DNA from: Gammaproteobacteria bacterium 50_400_T64
GTDB lineage: Bacteria > Pseudomonadota > Gammaproteobacteria > Pseudomonadales > Porticoccaceae
Reading direction: 5' to 3'
Assembly: GCA_002162755.1 (NCBI GenBank)
Contig: MAAS01000013.1
Span: forward strand, 1-64,000
Length of the DNA: 64,000 nucleotides
Each line of letters starts with the position of its first letter. Position 1 is the stretch's first letter. A model generated the notes under the pieces. That model searched no databases. It was not told the origin of the DNA and saw only the letters and a program-made list of their open reading frames with translations. Below are positions 23,887-33,028 of the stretch, piece by piece. A program made the translations under genes and the position numbers.

Positions 23887-24336
23887 ATGAAGGGTAAAAT
23901 ACTGGGATTAAGTTTGTTGTTGATGGTCGCGTTAGTACAGGCGGCGGAGATGGAAAAAAAGCACACGATGCACCACGGTAAAATGTCTGCGGATAATAGA
24001 ACTTCATTGAATCTATCGCCAATGATGAAGCAGCATCAACTCACAAACATGCGGGCTCACCTGGCTGCGGTGCAGGAAATAATCATTCAAATAAGTGCAG
24101 GTGATTTTTCACAGGCATCGGATACTGCCCACAAAAAACTGGGTTTGACGAAAGAAATGGAAGCCATGTGCAGTAGTTTTGGTAGCGATACGTTTAAAGA
24201 GCTGGGTATTAGCTTTCATAAAAGCGCAGATAGCCTGGGCGAGATACTTGAAAAAGGTAACACGGAGGATTCATTGGCAGCACTGGGTAAAACGATGTCT
24301 TACTGTGTGGCTTGCCATGCACAATTTAAACAATAG
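23887..24336 (+). CDS. Small periplasmic cytochrome c (c'-like) protein
   Basis: The 149-residue protein has a signal peptide (residues 1-19, ending VQA) followed by a Met/His-rich stretch (MEKKHTMHHGKM). The only heme motif is CVACH at residues 140-144, near the C-terminus. That position and the mostly helical prediction fit the cytochrome c'/c556 four-helix bundle rather than a class I cytochrome c. The Met/His-rich N-terminus might bind metal; this is inference. It stands alone, convergent with the TRAP genes. Confidence 0.75.
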   Translation: MKGKILGLSLLLMVALVQAAEMEKKHTMHHGKMSADNRTSLNLSPMMKQHQLTNMRAHLAAVQEIIIQISAGDFSQASDTAHKKLGLTKEMEAMCSSFGSDTFKELGISFHKSADSLGEILEKGNTEDSLAALGKTMSYCVACHAQFKQ

Positions 24337-24351
24337 TTTAGAATTATTAAG

Positions 24352-24390
24352 ACCGGGGTATTGTGTTTGGATTAATGCACTAACCCCGGT
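24352..24390. terminator. Convergent stem-loop at the end of dctM and the cytochrome gene
   Basis: ACCGGGGT (24352-24359) pairs with ACCCCGGT (24383-24390) around a 23-base loop. The structure spans the dctM stop codon between two converging genes. No T-run follows on either strand, so it may act as a weak or Rho-assisted terminator or protect mRNA ends. Confidence 0.4.
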
Positions 24391-25736
24391 AACCAAGTGA
24401 CCAAACTAGGCCAAAGGGCAAGCAGTAACAGTACGGCGAGTTGTATGCCTATATAAGGCATCACGCCACGATAAATATCGCTGGTCAGTACTTCTTTTGG
24501 GGCCACCCCGCGCAAATAGAACAAAGCAAAACCAAAAGGTGGTGTTAAGAAGGAAGTCTGCAAGTTAACGGCGATCATAATTCCCAGCCAGATGGGGTCT
24601 ACTCCCATGGCCAATAATGCTGGGCCTACAATAGGCACGACAACAAAAGTAATTTCGATAAAGTCGAGAATAAAGCCGAGCACGAAAATCGTTAGCATCA
24701 CCACCAGGGTTGCCCCTAGTGCGCCACCGGGAATGCTGGCAAACATTGATGTCACCAGCTCTTCTCCACCAAAGCCGCGAAACACCAGTGAAAATATCGC
24801 CGCGCCAATTAAAATCATGAACACCATGGCGGTGACTTCAACGGTGCCTTCAAGGACTTGTTGCAGACGTTGTAATGAAAGCTGTCGACGTGCCAGGGCG
24901 AGTATTGTGGCACCAAAAGCACCAACTCCGGCAGCTTCGGTTGGCGTGGCAATACCGCTGAGTATGGAGCCGAGCACAGCGAGGATCAACAACAGCGGTG
25001 GCGCAAGGCTCAACAATAGAGCGCTAGTGCTGACCTTATCTTGCTCATCACCTGCCGGTGCATCTTCGGGTCGTAGCCGTGAATAGACGTATATATAGGT
25101 ACAGTAACAGCCGACCAAAATAAGCCCGGGGATAACGGCACCCATAAAGAGGTCACCAACGGAGACGGTTTTGGGTGCAAAGATGCCCATGCTCAACTGT
25201 GCCTGTGCGTAGGCGGTGGAGAGAATATCGCCCAGCAGAACCAGTGCGATAGAGGGCGGGATAATTTGCCCCAGCGTGCCTGTGGCGCAAATAGTGCCGG
25301 CGGCAAAGGCGGGGTTATAGCCCCGTTTGAGCATGGTGGGCAGGGACATTAAGCCCATGGTGACGACGGTTGCGCCAACAATGCCGGTGCTAGCGGCAAG
25401 TAATGTGCCGACGATAACCACCGAGATACCCAGGCCGCCACGAACCCGGCCAAACAGCCGCGCCATGTTGTTGAGCAGGTCTTCAGCCAGCCGGGATTTC
25501 TCCAGCATGATGCCCATTAAAATAAACAGCGGAATGGCCACCAGGGTTTGATTCACCATCGTGCCATAGAGCCGGTTAGGCAGGGCTTGCAGAAAGGCCA
25601 TGTCGAAATGGCCGATGGCCGTTCCGAAGGCAGCGAATAGTAGGGCTGTACCTGCTAATGAAAATGCCACCGGGTAGCCAAGCAAGATCACCAGACAAAC
25701 GGCGAGGAACATAAAGAGGGGGAGTAGCTCGATCAT
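24372..25736 (-). CDS. dctM: TRAP transporter large permease subunit (DctM family)
   Basis: The 454-residue protein has about twelve hydrophobic segments and the DctM pattern, beginning IELLPLFMFLAVCLVILLGYPVAFSL and containing FILGFILDFIEITFVVVPIVGPAL near the C-terminal half. It is the ion-coupled permease of a tripartite ATP-independent periplasmic transporter. The start is 4 bases from the dctQ stop. No DctP solute-binding gene is adjacent, so the substrate cannot be inferred. Confidence 0.93.
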   Translation of the reverse strand: MIELLPLFMFLAVCLVILLGYPVAFSLAGTALLFAAFGTAIGHFDMAFLQALPNRLYGTMVNQTLVAIPLFILMGIMLEKSRLAEDLLNNMARLFGRVRGGLGISVVIVGTLLAASTGIVGATVVTMGLMSLPTMLKRGYNPAFAAGTICATGTLGQIIPPSIALVLLGDILSTAYAQAQLSMGIFAPKTVSVGDLFMGAVIPGLILVGCYCTYIYVYSRLRPEDAPAGDEQDKVSTSALLLSLAPPLLLILAVLGSILSGIATPTEAAGVGAFGATILALARRQLSLQRLQQVLEGTVEVTAMVFMILIGAAIFSLVFRGFGGEELVTSMFASIPGGALGATLVVMLTIFVLGFILDFIEITFVVVPIVGPALLAMGVDPIWLGIMIAVNLQTSFLTPPFGFALFYLRGVAPKEVLTSDIYRGVMPYIGIQLAVLLLLALWPSLVTWLPGLVH

Positions 25737-25740
25737 GGTG

Positions 25741-26265
25741 TTATTCGGTCGCTGTTAAAGAGGTATTGGCAGGGGAGCGCAGAGTACGCAAGGACTGTAG
25801 AAATTCGCTGATGCCCTGCAGTAAAAGCAGAGAGGGCATGATTAATAGCAATGACTTTAGGAGGTAAACCCAGGGCAGGCCGGCAGACTCGGCCGAACGC
25901 TCATAAATCGCCCAGCTGGCGCTAACGTAATTAAAGCTCAGCCAGAAAATAAGAGCGCAGGTGGGCAGCATGAAAAACAGTGCGCCGAAGGTATCGACCA
26001 AGGCACGACGGCGTGGTGAAAAATGGCGATAAAAGATATCGACCCGCACATGGCCACCGCGCTTCAGCGTGAAGGCGGTACCTAGCATAAAAGCAAAAGC
26101 ATGGAGGTAGAGCACCGTCTCTTGTAGTGCAATGGAGCCAGAGCCGAAGAAATAGCGGGCGACAACGACAAAGCAGGTACAGAGCATCATACCTAGCGTC
26201 GCCCAGGCAGTGAGCTTGCCGCAGAATTCAGTGAAGGTATCAATAAGGGTGTTAGCGGGCTTCAT
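25741..26265 (-). CDS. dctQ: TRAP transporter small permease subunit (DctQ family)
   Basis: The 174-residue protein has four hydrophobic helices and the DctQ-like core VARYFFGSGSIALQETVLYLHAFAFMLGTAFTLKRGGHVRVDIF. It pairs with the downstream dctM. It starts 168 bases from pstS on the opposite strand, so its promoter lies in the same intergenic region as the pst Pho boxes. Confidence 0.9.
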   Translation of the reverse strand: MKPANTLIDTFTEFCGKLTAWATLGMMLCTCFVVVARYFFGSGSIALQETVLYLHAFAFMLGTAFTLKRGGHVRVDIFYRHFSPRRRALVDTFGALFFMLPTCALIFWLSFNYVSASWAIYERSAESAGLPWVYLLKSLLLIMPSLLLLQGISEFLQSLRTLRSPANTSLTATE

Positions 26266-26331
26266 GGATTAAACCGGTGATAGGGGTAGTTATTGTTCGG
26301 TTGATTGAAATAACGAATCTACGGGCTAGCA

Positions 26332-26370
26332 CTGTCACAAAGCTGTCATATTTTGTACATAGTCTTGTCA
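26332..26370 (+). promoter_or_regulatory. Double Pho box upstream of pstS
   Basis: CTGTCACAAAGCTGTCAT at 26332-26349 is a close match to the PhoB consensus of two CTGTCAT-type half-sites 11 bases apart. Two further, weaker half-sites follow in the same phase (TTGTACA near 26353 and CTTGTCA at 26364-26370). This gives four half-sites, room for two PhoB dimers, ending about 64 bases before the pstS start. It predicts strong induction under phosphate limitation. Confidence 0.88.
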
Positions 26371-26433
26371 CCTGCCCTCTTTAGGATGCGCGTACTAGCC
26401 ACATTATTGGTGGAAACGTCGCAGGAGACAAAC

Positions 26434-27534
26434 ATGAAAAAACTATCTACAACAGCATCACACATCAAAGTTGCTGCCATCGGCTGTGGCATTGCCATGA
26501 CTTTGGCTAGCACACAGGCCCTTTCAGCTTCACGAGATTATATCAGCATCGTTGGATCATCAACGGTCTATCCTTTCGCAACCGTTGTGGCAGAGCGTTT
26601 TGGTAAAACCACACCGAACCCTACACCCAAAATTGAATCAACAGGCTCCGGCGGCGGCATGAAGCTGTTCTGTTCCGGTGTTGGTACGAGTCACCCCGAT
26701 ATTACCAATGCATCGCGCCGCATGAAGAAATCTGAATTTGAAAAATGTCAGAAAGCGGGTGTGACGGATATTGTTGAAGTGCTGATTGGTTTTGATGGCA
26801 TTGTTCTTGCCAACTCAGTCAAAACAAAGCAAATGAGCCTGACCCGCAAAGACATTTTTCTGGCATTGGCCAAAAGTGTTCCCGCGCCAAAAAGCATGCA
26901 GGACCAGTTCACCACATCACAAACCTTGGTCGCCAACCCTTACAAGACCTGGAAAGATGTGAACCCAGCTCTACCTGATGTGAAAATCGAAGTGCTTGGT
27001 CCTCCCCCGACTTCGGGTACCCGTGACGCATTTGCCGAGCTGGCTCTGGAAGGCGGCTGCAAAAAGATCAAGTGGATTAAGGCGATGAAGAAGCAGGACA
27101 AAAAAGCCTATAAAGCCCTTTGTCACACTATTCGTGAAGACGGCCACTACGTTGAAGCGGGCGAAAATGACAATTTGATCGTACAAAAGCTGGATGCTAA
27201 CCCCGATGCCCTCGGCGTATTTGGTTTTAGCTTCCTCGACCAAAATGCTGACAAGGTTCAGGGTTCGTTGATTGAAGGCCAGGTGCCTACCTTCGATACA
27301 ATTGCTGATAAGTCTTACCCCATATCGCGTCCACTGTACTTCTACGTGAAGAAAGCACACGTTGGTGTGGTACCGGGCATTGAAGGTTACCTGTCAGAAT
27401 TCACCAGTGAAAAAGCTTGGGGTGGCGAAGGTTACCTGGCAGAAAAAGGCATGATTCCACTGAGTGCTGATGTTAGAAAAGCAAGTGGTGCTGATATTAA
27501 AGCGCTTAAGCCAATGTCTGGCGAAGGCTTGTAA
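26434..27534 (+). CDS. pstS: Phosphate ABC transporter substrate-binding protein PstS
   Basis: The 366-residue periplasmic binding protein begins at the ATG at 26434, nine bases after an AGGAG-type site. This is preferred over an upstream in-frame start because it gives a clean signal peptide ending ALSAS near residue 33. The ligand-binding motifs IVGSSTVYPF and STGSGGGMKLFC are present, and TSGTRDAFAEL follows near the middle. No lipobox is seen, so it should be soluble. It is separated from pstC by a terminator, consistent with the usual excess of PstS. Confidence 0.96.
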   Translation: MKKLSTTASHIKVAAIGCGIAMTLASTQALSASRDYISIVGSSTVYPFATVVAERFGKTTPNPTPKIESTGSGGGMKLFCSGVGTSHPDITNASRRMKKSEFEKCQKAGVTDIVEVLIGFDGIVLANSVKTKQMSLTRKDIFLALAKSVPAPKSMQDQFTTSQTLVANPYKTWKDVNPALPDVKIEVLGPPPTSGTRDAFAELALEGGCKKIKWIKAMKKQDKKAYKALCHTIREDGHYVEAGENDNLIVQKLDANPDALGVFGFSFLDQNADKVQGSLIEGQVPTFDTIADKSYPISRPLYFYVKKAHVGVVPGIEGYLSEFTSEKAWGGEGYLAEKGMIPLSADVRKASGADIKALKPMSGEGL

Positions 27535-27578
27535 ATATTGTAGTAATAGACGAATAACCCCTTTGGGATTATTCCACC

Positions 27579-27607
27579 GCGGCCTGATTTTATCAGGCCG
27601 CTTTTTT
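27579..27607 (+). terminator. Terminator between pstS and pstC
   Basis: GCGGCCTGA and TCAGGCCGC form a nine-base-pair stem around TTTTA, followed by six T residues. It lies 45 bases after the pstS stop and 49 bases before pstC. Partial read-through would yield far more PstS than permease. Confidence 0.92.
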
Positions 27608-27655
27608 CTGGAGTAAACTGAAGGGCTCCGTTTTATAGGGGACTGGCTTTTTAAT

Positions 27656-29044
27656 ATGCAAACTTCAAACCTGATCATCGCCTTACTGGTAATGTCTGCC
27701 CTGGCCTACTATTTTGGCTACCAGCGTTCCCAGAGCTTTGCCCGCCAGCTTGGCGGTGTTCGCAACTTACATTCTTTGCCAACGTATTACGGTATGCGGG
27801 TCGCACTCTGGTGTGGTCTGCCCTCTGCATTATTACTCTTCATCTGCCTGGCGTTTGAAGAAACCATCATTAGCAAAATGTTATTGTCGGGCATGCCTGC
27901 TGACCTTCGGCCGAATTCTATCGCCGAATATAATTTATTAATGAATAAAATTGAAAACCTGGCAAGCGGTGCATTGTCGGCAGAAGGTGTAAAGCCAGCG
28001 CTGCTTGATGCGGCAGCCGCACTGGGTTATTTGCGTGATACCAGCCAGAGCCTACTAACGGGAATTGCCGTACTCGTTGCTGGTGTTGGTGGTCTTTGGG
28101 GCTGGTGGAAAATGTCAGCGCAACTACGCGCACGCCAGCAAGTAGAGAAAATATTTAAAGGGTTTTTATTACTCTGTGCCAGTTTGGCTATTTTTACAAC
28201 ACTGGGCATTTTTCTTTCCGTCATCTTTGAGTCGGTACGCTTTTTTCAGCAAGTACCAATTTCAGAGTTTCTCTTTGGCCTGGAGTGGAGCCCACAAACA
28301 GCCATACGGGTTGATCAAGTCGGTGGCTCGGGTAGCTTTGGTGCTGTGCCCTTATTCCTTGGCACGATGTTAATTTCATTTATTGCCATGACGGTGGCGG
28401 TGCCTGCGGGTTTAATGTCGGCGATCTATTTGGCGGAATACGCAGGCTCGAGAGTACGTAGCTTTGTTAAACCGACCCTGGAAATTCTCGCCGGTGTACC
28501 CACGGTGGTTTACGGCTATTTTGCTGCTTTAACCGTTGCCCCACTGATTCGATCGACCGGCACTGATCTGGGTTTGTCGGTCACCTCTGAAAGCGCGTTA
28601 GCGGCTGGCTTGGTGATGGGCATTATGATTATCCCCTTTATTTCATCGTTGGCCGATGACGTTATCAATGCGGTGCCACAAACTATGCGCGACGGCTCGC
28701 TCGCGCTTGGTGCAACGCATTCCGAGACGATTAAACAAGTCATTATTCCTGCAGCGCTACCGGGTATTGTGGGTGGCGTGTTGCTGGCCGTATCACGCGC
28801 GATTGGTGAAACCATGATTGTGGTAATGGCGGCAGGCCTTGCGGCCAACCTCACCGTCAACCCTCTGGATACAGTGACTACGGTAACGGTGCAAATTGTT
28901 ACGTTGCTGGTTGGCGATCAGGAGTTTGACAGCGCTAAAACATTATCTGCTTTTGCATTAGGTTTAATGTTATTCCTGGTAACGCTGGGATTAAATTTCA
29001 TCGCTTTGCGTGTTGTGAAAAAATATCGAGAACAGTATGAGTAA
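27656..29044 (+). CDS. pstC: Phosphate ABC transporter permease PstC
   Basis: The 462-residue inner-membrane permease has an N-terminal extension of about 180 residues with two extra helices (27-60 and 130-150 approximately), as in the longer gammaproteobacterial PstC proteins. The core has the EAA-loop region MRDGSLALGATHSETIKQVIIPAALPGIVGG near residues 343-373. Its stop overlaps the pstA start by eight bases. Together with PstA it forms the channel for phosphate import. Confidence 0.95.
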   Translation: MQTSNLIIALLVMSALAYYFGYQRSQSFARQLGGVRNLHSLPTYYGMRVALWCGLPSALLLFICLAFEETIISKMLLSGMPADLRPNSIAEYNLLMNKIENLASGALSAEGVKPALLDAAAALGYLRDTSQSLLTGIAVLVAGVGGLWGWWKMSAQLRARQQVEKIFKGFLLLCASLAIFTTLGIFLSVIFESVRFFQQVPISEFLFGLEWSPQTAIRVDQVGGSGSFGAVPLFLGTMLISFIAMTVAVPAGLMSAIYLAEYAGSRVRSFVKPTLEILAGVPTVVYGYFAALTVAPLIRSTGTDLGLSVTSESALAAGLVMGIMIIPFISSLADDVINAVPQTMRDGSLALGATHSETIKQVIIPAALPGIVGGVLLAVSRAIGETMIVVMAAGLAANLTVNPLDTVTTVTVQIVTLLVGDQEFDSAKTLSAFALGLMLFLVTLGLNFIALRVVKKYREQYE

Positions 29045-30323
29045 CTCATCAAAAGGCACAACTGAACTGATTCGAAAAACCCTCGCCAAGCGCTATCGCG
29101 CCGAAAAACGTTTTCGCCTCTATGGTGTGATTGCGATTCTATTCGGGGTGTCTTGTGTTGCGACATTATTTGTCGACATTATTGGTAAGGGTCACGGCGC
29201 TTTTCGGCAAACCTATATTCAACTGCACGTTAATTATGATGCCGACATTCTTGGCGTCAGTGATATTAATGATAGCCAACAAGTCGCATTGGCTGATTTC
29301 AGCGGCCTGGTTAAGAAAAGCCTGCGGACGAAATTTACAGATGTCTCTGGTCGAAGAGAAAAGCGCGAGCTCTATAAGATTGTTAGTAACAGTGCAGAGT
29401 ATGAATTGGCTGACCGCTTAAAAGCTAGCCATAGTTTGTTGGGACAGTCTGAAAAAATATGGGTTCTGGCCGACGACGATATTGATACGTATTTTAAAAG
29501 CCTCAATAGCTCAGATGGCCCCTTCATTGGCCGTACCAGTGAAAAACAACAGCAATGGATACAGTCGCTGATTGATGACGGACAAATAGAACTACGCTTT
29601 AATAGCGGCTTTTTCAAAACGGGTGATTCCCGTGAGCCAGAGCAGGCGGGCATTGGTGGTGCGATTGTTGGCTCACTATTTACATTGTTTATTACTTTAG
29701 CGCTTGCCTTTCCTATTGGCGTTGCGGCAGCCGTTTATCTCGAAGAATTTGCGCCAAAAAATCGTTGGACAGATTTTATTGAAGTTAATATTAATAATTT
29801 GGCAGCCGTACCCTCTATTATTTTCGGCCTTTTAGGCCTGGCAATTTTTATCAACTTCTTCCATGTGCCTCGGTCTGTGCCGATTATTGGAGGCCTGGTA
29901 TTAGCGGTAATGACCTTGCCGACGATTATTATTTCCAGTCGCGCTGCGATTAAATCAGTGCCACCATCAATTCGTGAAGCCGGTATTGGTATTGGTGCAT
30001 CCCCGGTGCAGGTGGTACTTCACCATGTGCTACCTTTGGCCTTACCCGGTATGTTAACCGGTACCATTATTGGTATGGCACAAGCCCTGGGTGAAACTGC
30101 ACCTTTGTTAATGATTGGAATGGTGGCGTTTATTGTCGATGTCCCCGGTGGTTTTACTGACCCTGCAACCGTTTTGCCGGTGCAAATATTCCTTTGGGCT
30201 GATAGCCCAGAAAGGGCATTTGTTGAAAAAACGTCGGCCGCTATTATGGTGCTGTTGGCCTTTTTAATTACCATGAATACGGTCGCAGTCGTATTGCGTA
30301 AACGTCTTGAAAGACGTTGGTAG
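29037..30323 (+). CDS. pstA: Phosphate ABC transporter permease PstA
   Basis: The 428-residue permease also has a long N-terminal region: a helix at about 25-50, then a soluble stretch of about 150 residues before the transport core. The core contains EEFAPKNRWTDFIEVNINNLAAVPSIIFGLLGL and the EAA loop SIREAGIGIGASPVQVVLHHVLPLALPG. The periplasmic insertion is typical of this PstA subgroup. It overlaps pstC and precedes pstB by 65 bases. Confidence 0.95.
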   Translation: MSNSSKGTTELIRKTLAKRYRAEKRFRLYGVIAILFGVSCVATLFVDIIGKGHGAFRQTYIQLHVNYDADILGVSDINDSQQVALADFSGLVKKSLRTKFTDVSGRREKRELYKIVSNSAEYELADRLKASHSLLGQSEKIWVLADDDIDTYFKSLNSSDGPFIGRTSEKQQQWIQSLIDDGQIELRFNSGFFKTGDSREPEQAGIGGAIVGSLFTLFITLALAFPIGVAAAVYLEEFAPKNRWTDFIEVNINNLAAVPSIIFGLLGLAIFINFFHVPRSVPIIGGLVLAVMTLPTIIISSRAAIKSVPPSIREAGIGIGASPVQVVLHHVLPLALPGMLTGTIIGMAQALGETAPLLMIGMVAFIVDVPGGFTDPATVLPVQIFLWADSPERAFVEKTSAAIMVLLAFLITMNTVAVVLRKRLERRW

Positions 30324-30388
30324 TAAACCGCCAATACAGTAATTTATTGAATCAAGTGAAATGATTGCTTAAAGATGAGCGTTAAAAT

Positions 30389-31255
30389 ATGAGTGTTGCA
30401 ACGATGGATCTAACGGCCGCTGAGTCTAGAGAAGATGACCTTGATATATCACCAGAGCAAAGTGATATAGAAGAAACAGTGGGCTTTCCCTTTGTCGATG
30501 ATCCAAAAATACGGGCCCGTGACGCCAGTGTTTTTTATGGTGATAAGCAGGCCATTTTTAATATTGATCTCGACATTGGCAAGCACGAAGTGATTGCCAT
30601 GATTGGCCCCTCGGGCTGTGGAAAGTCGACTTTTTTACGCACGATTAATCGTATGAACGATACGGTTGATGGCTGTCGGGTGACAGGTGAGTTCTTGCTC
30701 GAAGAGGATAATATTTACGGTTCGAAAATGGATGTAGTCGAACTGCGTGCTCGGGTCGGCATGGTGTTTCAGAAACCAAATCCTTTCCCGAAAAGTATTT
30801 TTGACAATGTTGCTTACGGGCCAAAAATTCATGGTCTTGCGGGTAGCCGCGTCGAGCTGGACGAAATTGTAGAAAATAGTTTGAAACGAGCGGGTTTGTG
30901 GGCCGAAGTAAAAGACCGACTGAGTCAGCCGGGCACGGGTTTGTCGGGTGGTCAGCAGCAGCGCCTGTGTATTGCCCGCGCGATTGCGATTAGCCCCGAA
31001 GTTATTTTAATGGATGAGCCCTGTTCTGCTCTCGACCCGATCGCCACTGCGCGCATCGAAGAGCTGATAGCGGAGCTCGCAGAAAATTATACGATTGTTA
31101 TTGTTACCCATTCCATGCAGCAGGCAGCGCGGGTCTCTCACCGCACGGCTTATTTCCACCTGGGCAATTTGGTTGAGGTGAATGAAACGGAGAAGGTATT
31201 TACCACACCTGAGCACAAACTAACGGAAGCCTATATTACGGGGCGATTTGGTTAA
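30389..31255 (+). CDS. pstB: Phosphate ABC transporter ATP-binding protein PstB
   Basis: The 288-residue ATPase has Walker [10 protein letters not shown], the ABC signature LSGGQQQR, and Walker [15 protein letters not shown] 40-residue acidic N-terminal extension precedes the ATPase fold, which starts near [12 protein letters not shown]. An internal start closer to that point is possible. PstB powers phosphate uptake and, with PhoU, signals to PhoR. It lies 71 bases before phoU. Confidence 0.96.
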   Translation: MSVATMDLTAAESREDDLDISPEQSDIEETVGFPFVDDPKIRARDASVFYGDKQAIFNIDLDIGKHEVIAMIGPSGCGKSTFLRTINRMNDTVDGCRVTGEFLLEEDNIYGSKMDVVELRARVGMVFQKPNPFPKSIFDNVAYGPKIHGLAGSRVELDEIVENSLKRAGLWAEVKDRLSQPGTGLSGGQQQRLCIARAIAISPEVILMDEPCSALDPIATARIEELIAELAENYTIVIVTHSMQQAARVSHRTAYFHLGNLVEVNETEKVFTTPEHKLTEAYITGRFG

Positions 31256-31326
31256 TTAAAGGTTCTGGATAACCTCCCCTATTTAAGTCGCGTCAAGTTA
31301 ATGAGCGGTCAGTGAAGGAATAAGTC

Positions 31327-32046
31327 ATGGATAAATTAAAACTCGATCAACATATTTCCCAGAAGTTTAATGAAGACCTCGAAAACATTAAAAGCCAGAT
31401 GCTCGAAATGGGCGGCATGGTTGAAAAGCAATTAGCCGAGGCGATTAAAGCCCTGGAAAATGCGGACAGTTATATTGCTGAGCGGGTAATGCAGGTAGAA
31501 GAGCAAATCGATGAGATGGAAGTCACCATCGATGAAAGCTGTGTCACTTTAATTGCTCGCCGTCAACCCACCGCCACCGACTTGCGTCTGGTGATGGTGG
31601 TAACGCGCTGTATTCGTGATCTTGAGCGCATTGGTGACGAAGCGCAGAAGATTGCCAAAATGGCCATTAAGTTGGCGGTGGATGGCGCTTCTCCCCGTGG
31701 CTATACCGAAATCCGCCATATCTCCAACGATGTACGCAGCATGCTCAATGATGCGCTGAATGCTTTTATGCGTTTTGATACCGCTGCAGCCATTGCAACG
31801 ATGAAAAAGGACAAGCAAATCGATGCGGATTACAAATCGGCATTGCGTGAAATGATGACCTATATGATGGAAGATCCACGCAGTATTACTCGGGTCATGA
31901 ATGTGCTGTGGGTACTGCGCGCACTGGAGCGGATTGGTGATCACTCTAAAAATATTTGTGAGCACGTGATTTATCTGGTCGAAGGCAAAGATGTTCGCCA
32001 TGGTCATATGGGTGAGATTGATCAGGATTTTAAGCGCTCGTCTTAG
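31327..32046 (+). CDS. phoU: Phosphate-specific transport system accessory protein PhoU
   Basis: The 239-residue protein has two PhoU helical-bundle repeats, each with an acidic metal-binding signature (RDLERIGDEAQKIAK near residues 97-111 and RALERIGDHSKNICE near 199-213). PhoU represses the Pho regulon by linking PstB to PhoR when phosphate is plentiful. It is the last gene of the pst operon; the sensor pair phoBR is 8 kb to the right. Confidence 0.96.
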   Translation: MDKLKLDQHISQKFNEDLENIKSQMLEMGGMVEKQLAEAIKALENADSYIAERVMQVEEQIDEMEVTIDESCVTLIARRQPTATDLRLVMVVTRCIRDLERIGDEAQKIAKMAIKLAVDGASPRGYTEIRHISNDVRSMLNDALNAFMRFDTAAAIATMKKDKQIDADYKSALREMMTYMMEDPRSITRVMNVLWVLRALERIGDHSKNICEHVIYLVEGKDVRHGHMGEIDQDFKRSS

Positions 32047-32124
32047 TACCGGGTAATTCCAGAGTAGCGTAACGCTGACAAGCTACTCTCTGGACAACTT
32101 GCCAGGGTCTTGCAATAGTGGGCC

Positions 32125-32814
32125 ATGACTGAATTTACGAGTTTTCCCCCACAACTGCTGTCATTTTTGGATGAGCTTACGGTCAATAATAATCGACCCT
32201 GGTTTGCTGAAAATAAGCAGCGCTATGAAGATACCGTACTGTCACCAGCCCTGAGTTTTGTCGAGCACATGGCCGGCAAAATGGACAAGCTCTCGCCCTA
32301 CTTTGAGGCCATCCCCAAACGCAGTGGCGGTTCAATAATGCGGGTTTATCGAGACACTCGTTTCGGCAATGATAAAACCCCCTATAAAACCAACCTGGGT
32401 ATTCAGCTTCGCCATCGGCGCGGAAAAGATATTCATGCACCGGGTTACTATTTACATGTGCAACGGGGCGAGGTTTTTCTCGGTGTCGGTTGCTGGCGTC
32501 CCGACTCTGTTTCTCTGGCAAAAATTCGTCAGCGCATTGATGAAAAACCCGACGCCTGGCAGGCAATACTGAGCGGTCGCCCATTTAAGCGGCAGTTTGA
32601 GTGGGGCGGCGATACACTAAAGCGACCGCCACGGGGCTACAGCGCCGACCACCCTTTTATTAGCAGCCTGAAGCGCAAAGACTTTATTGTAATTAAGTCG
32701 CTGAGTGACAGCGCGATAGAAGATGAGGGCTTTGCCAAAATGGCCTTGCAGTCATTTCGTAGCGTTGAGCCATTGATGCAGTTTTTATGCGAGGCTTTGG
32801 AGGTCGGTTTTTAG
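32125..32814 (+). CDS. DUF2461 family protein
   Basis: The 229-residue protein matches the pattern of the DUF2461/TIGR02453 family. It starts near FTSFPPQLLSFLDELTVNNNRPWFAENKQRYE and contains RVYRDTRFGNDKTPYKTNLGIQLRH near residues 72-96. No signal peptide or membrane segment is seen. The family has no settled function. It sits 78 bases after phoU on the same strand with its own likely expression. Confidence 0.87.
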   Translation: MTEFTSFPPQLLSFLDELTVNNNRPWFAENKQRYEDTVLSPALSFVEHMAGKMDKLSPYFEAIPKRSGGSIMRVYRDTRFGNDKTPYKTNLGIQLRHRRGKDIHAPGYYLHVQRGEVFLGVGCWRPDSVSLAKIRQRIDEKPDAWQAILSGRPFKRQFEWGGDTLKRPPRGYSADHPFISSLKRKDFIVIKSLSDSAIEDEGFAKMALQSFRSVEPLMQFLCEALEVGF

Positions 32815-33028
32815 CCTTCGCTGACGCATGGAAAGAATGTCAATCAATTGACTCATTGTCAGAGGTGTGGTCTTATTGCGCGCGGTTTACGCGTGCTTTA
32901 ATAGCGCCGTAAACACTACCTTTTTATGGTTAAAAGGTTTTTGTAAATAATTCTTTGTTAAGAGTATTGGGCTCGCGTTTCGCGGCTCATTCATAGACGT
33001 AAATTCTCTACCAGCTTGAGGAAAGAGC

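Noticed and set aside
26353-26433. N-terminal extension of PstS from an upstream start
   Set aside because: It would begin inside the Pho box, lacks a ribosome site and would place 27 residues before a clear signal peptide.
32059-32093. Inverted repeat CCAGAGTAGC/GCTACTCTCTGG after phoU as a terminator
   Set aside because: The arms are unequal and no T-run follows, so termination cannot be supported.
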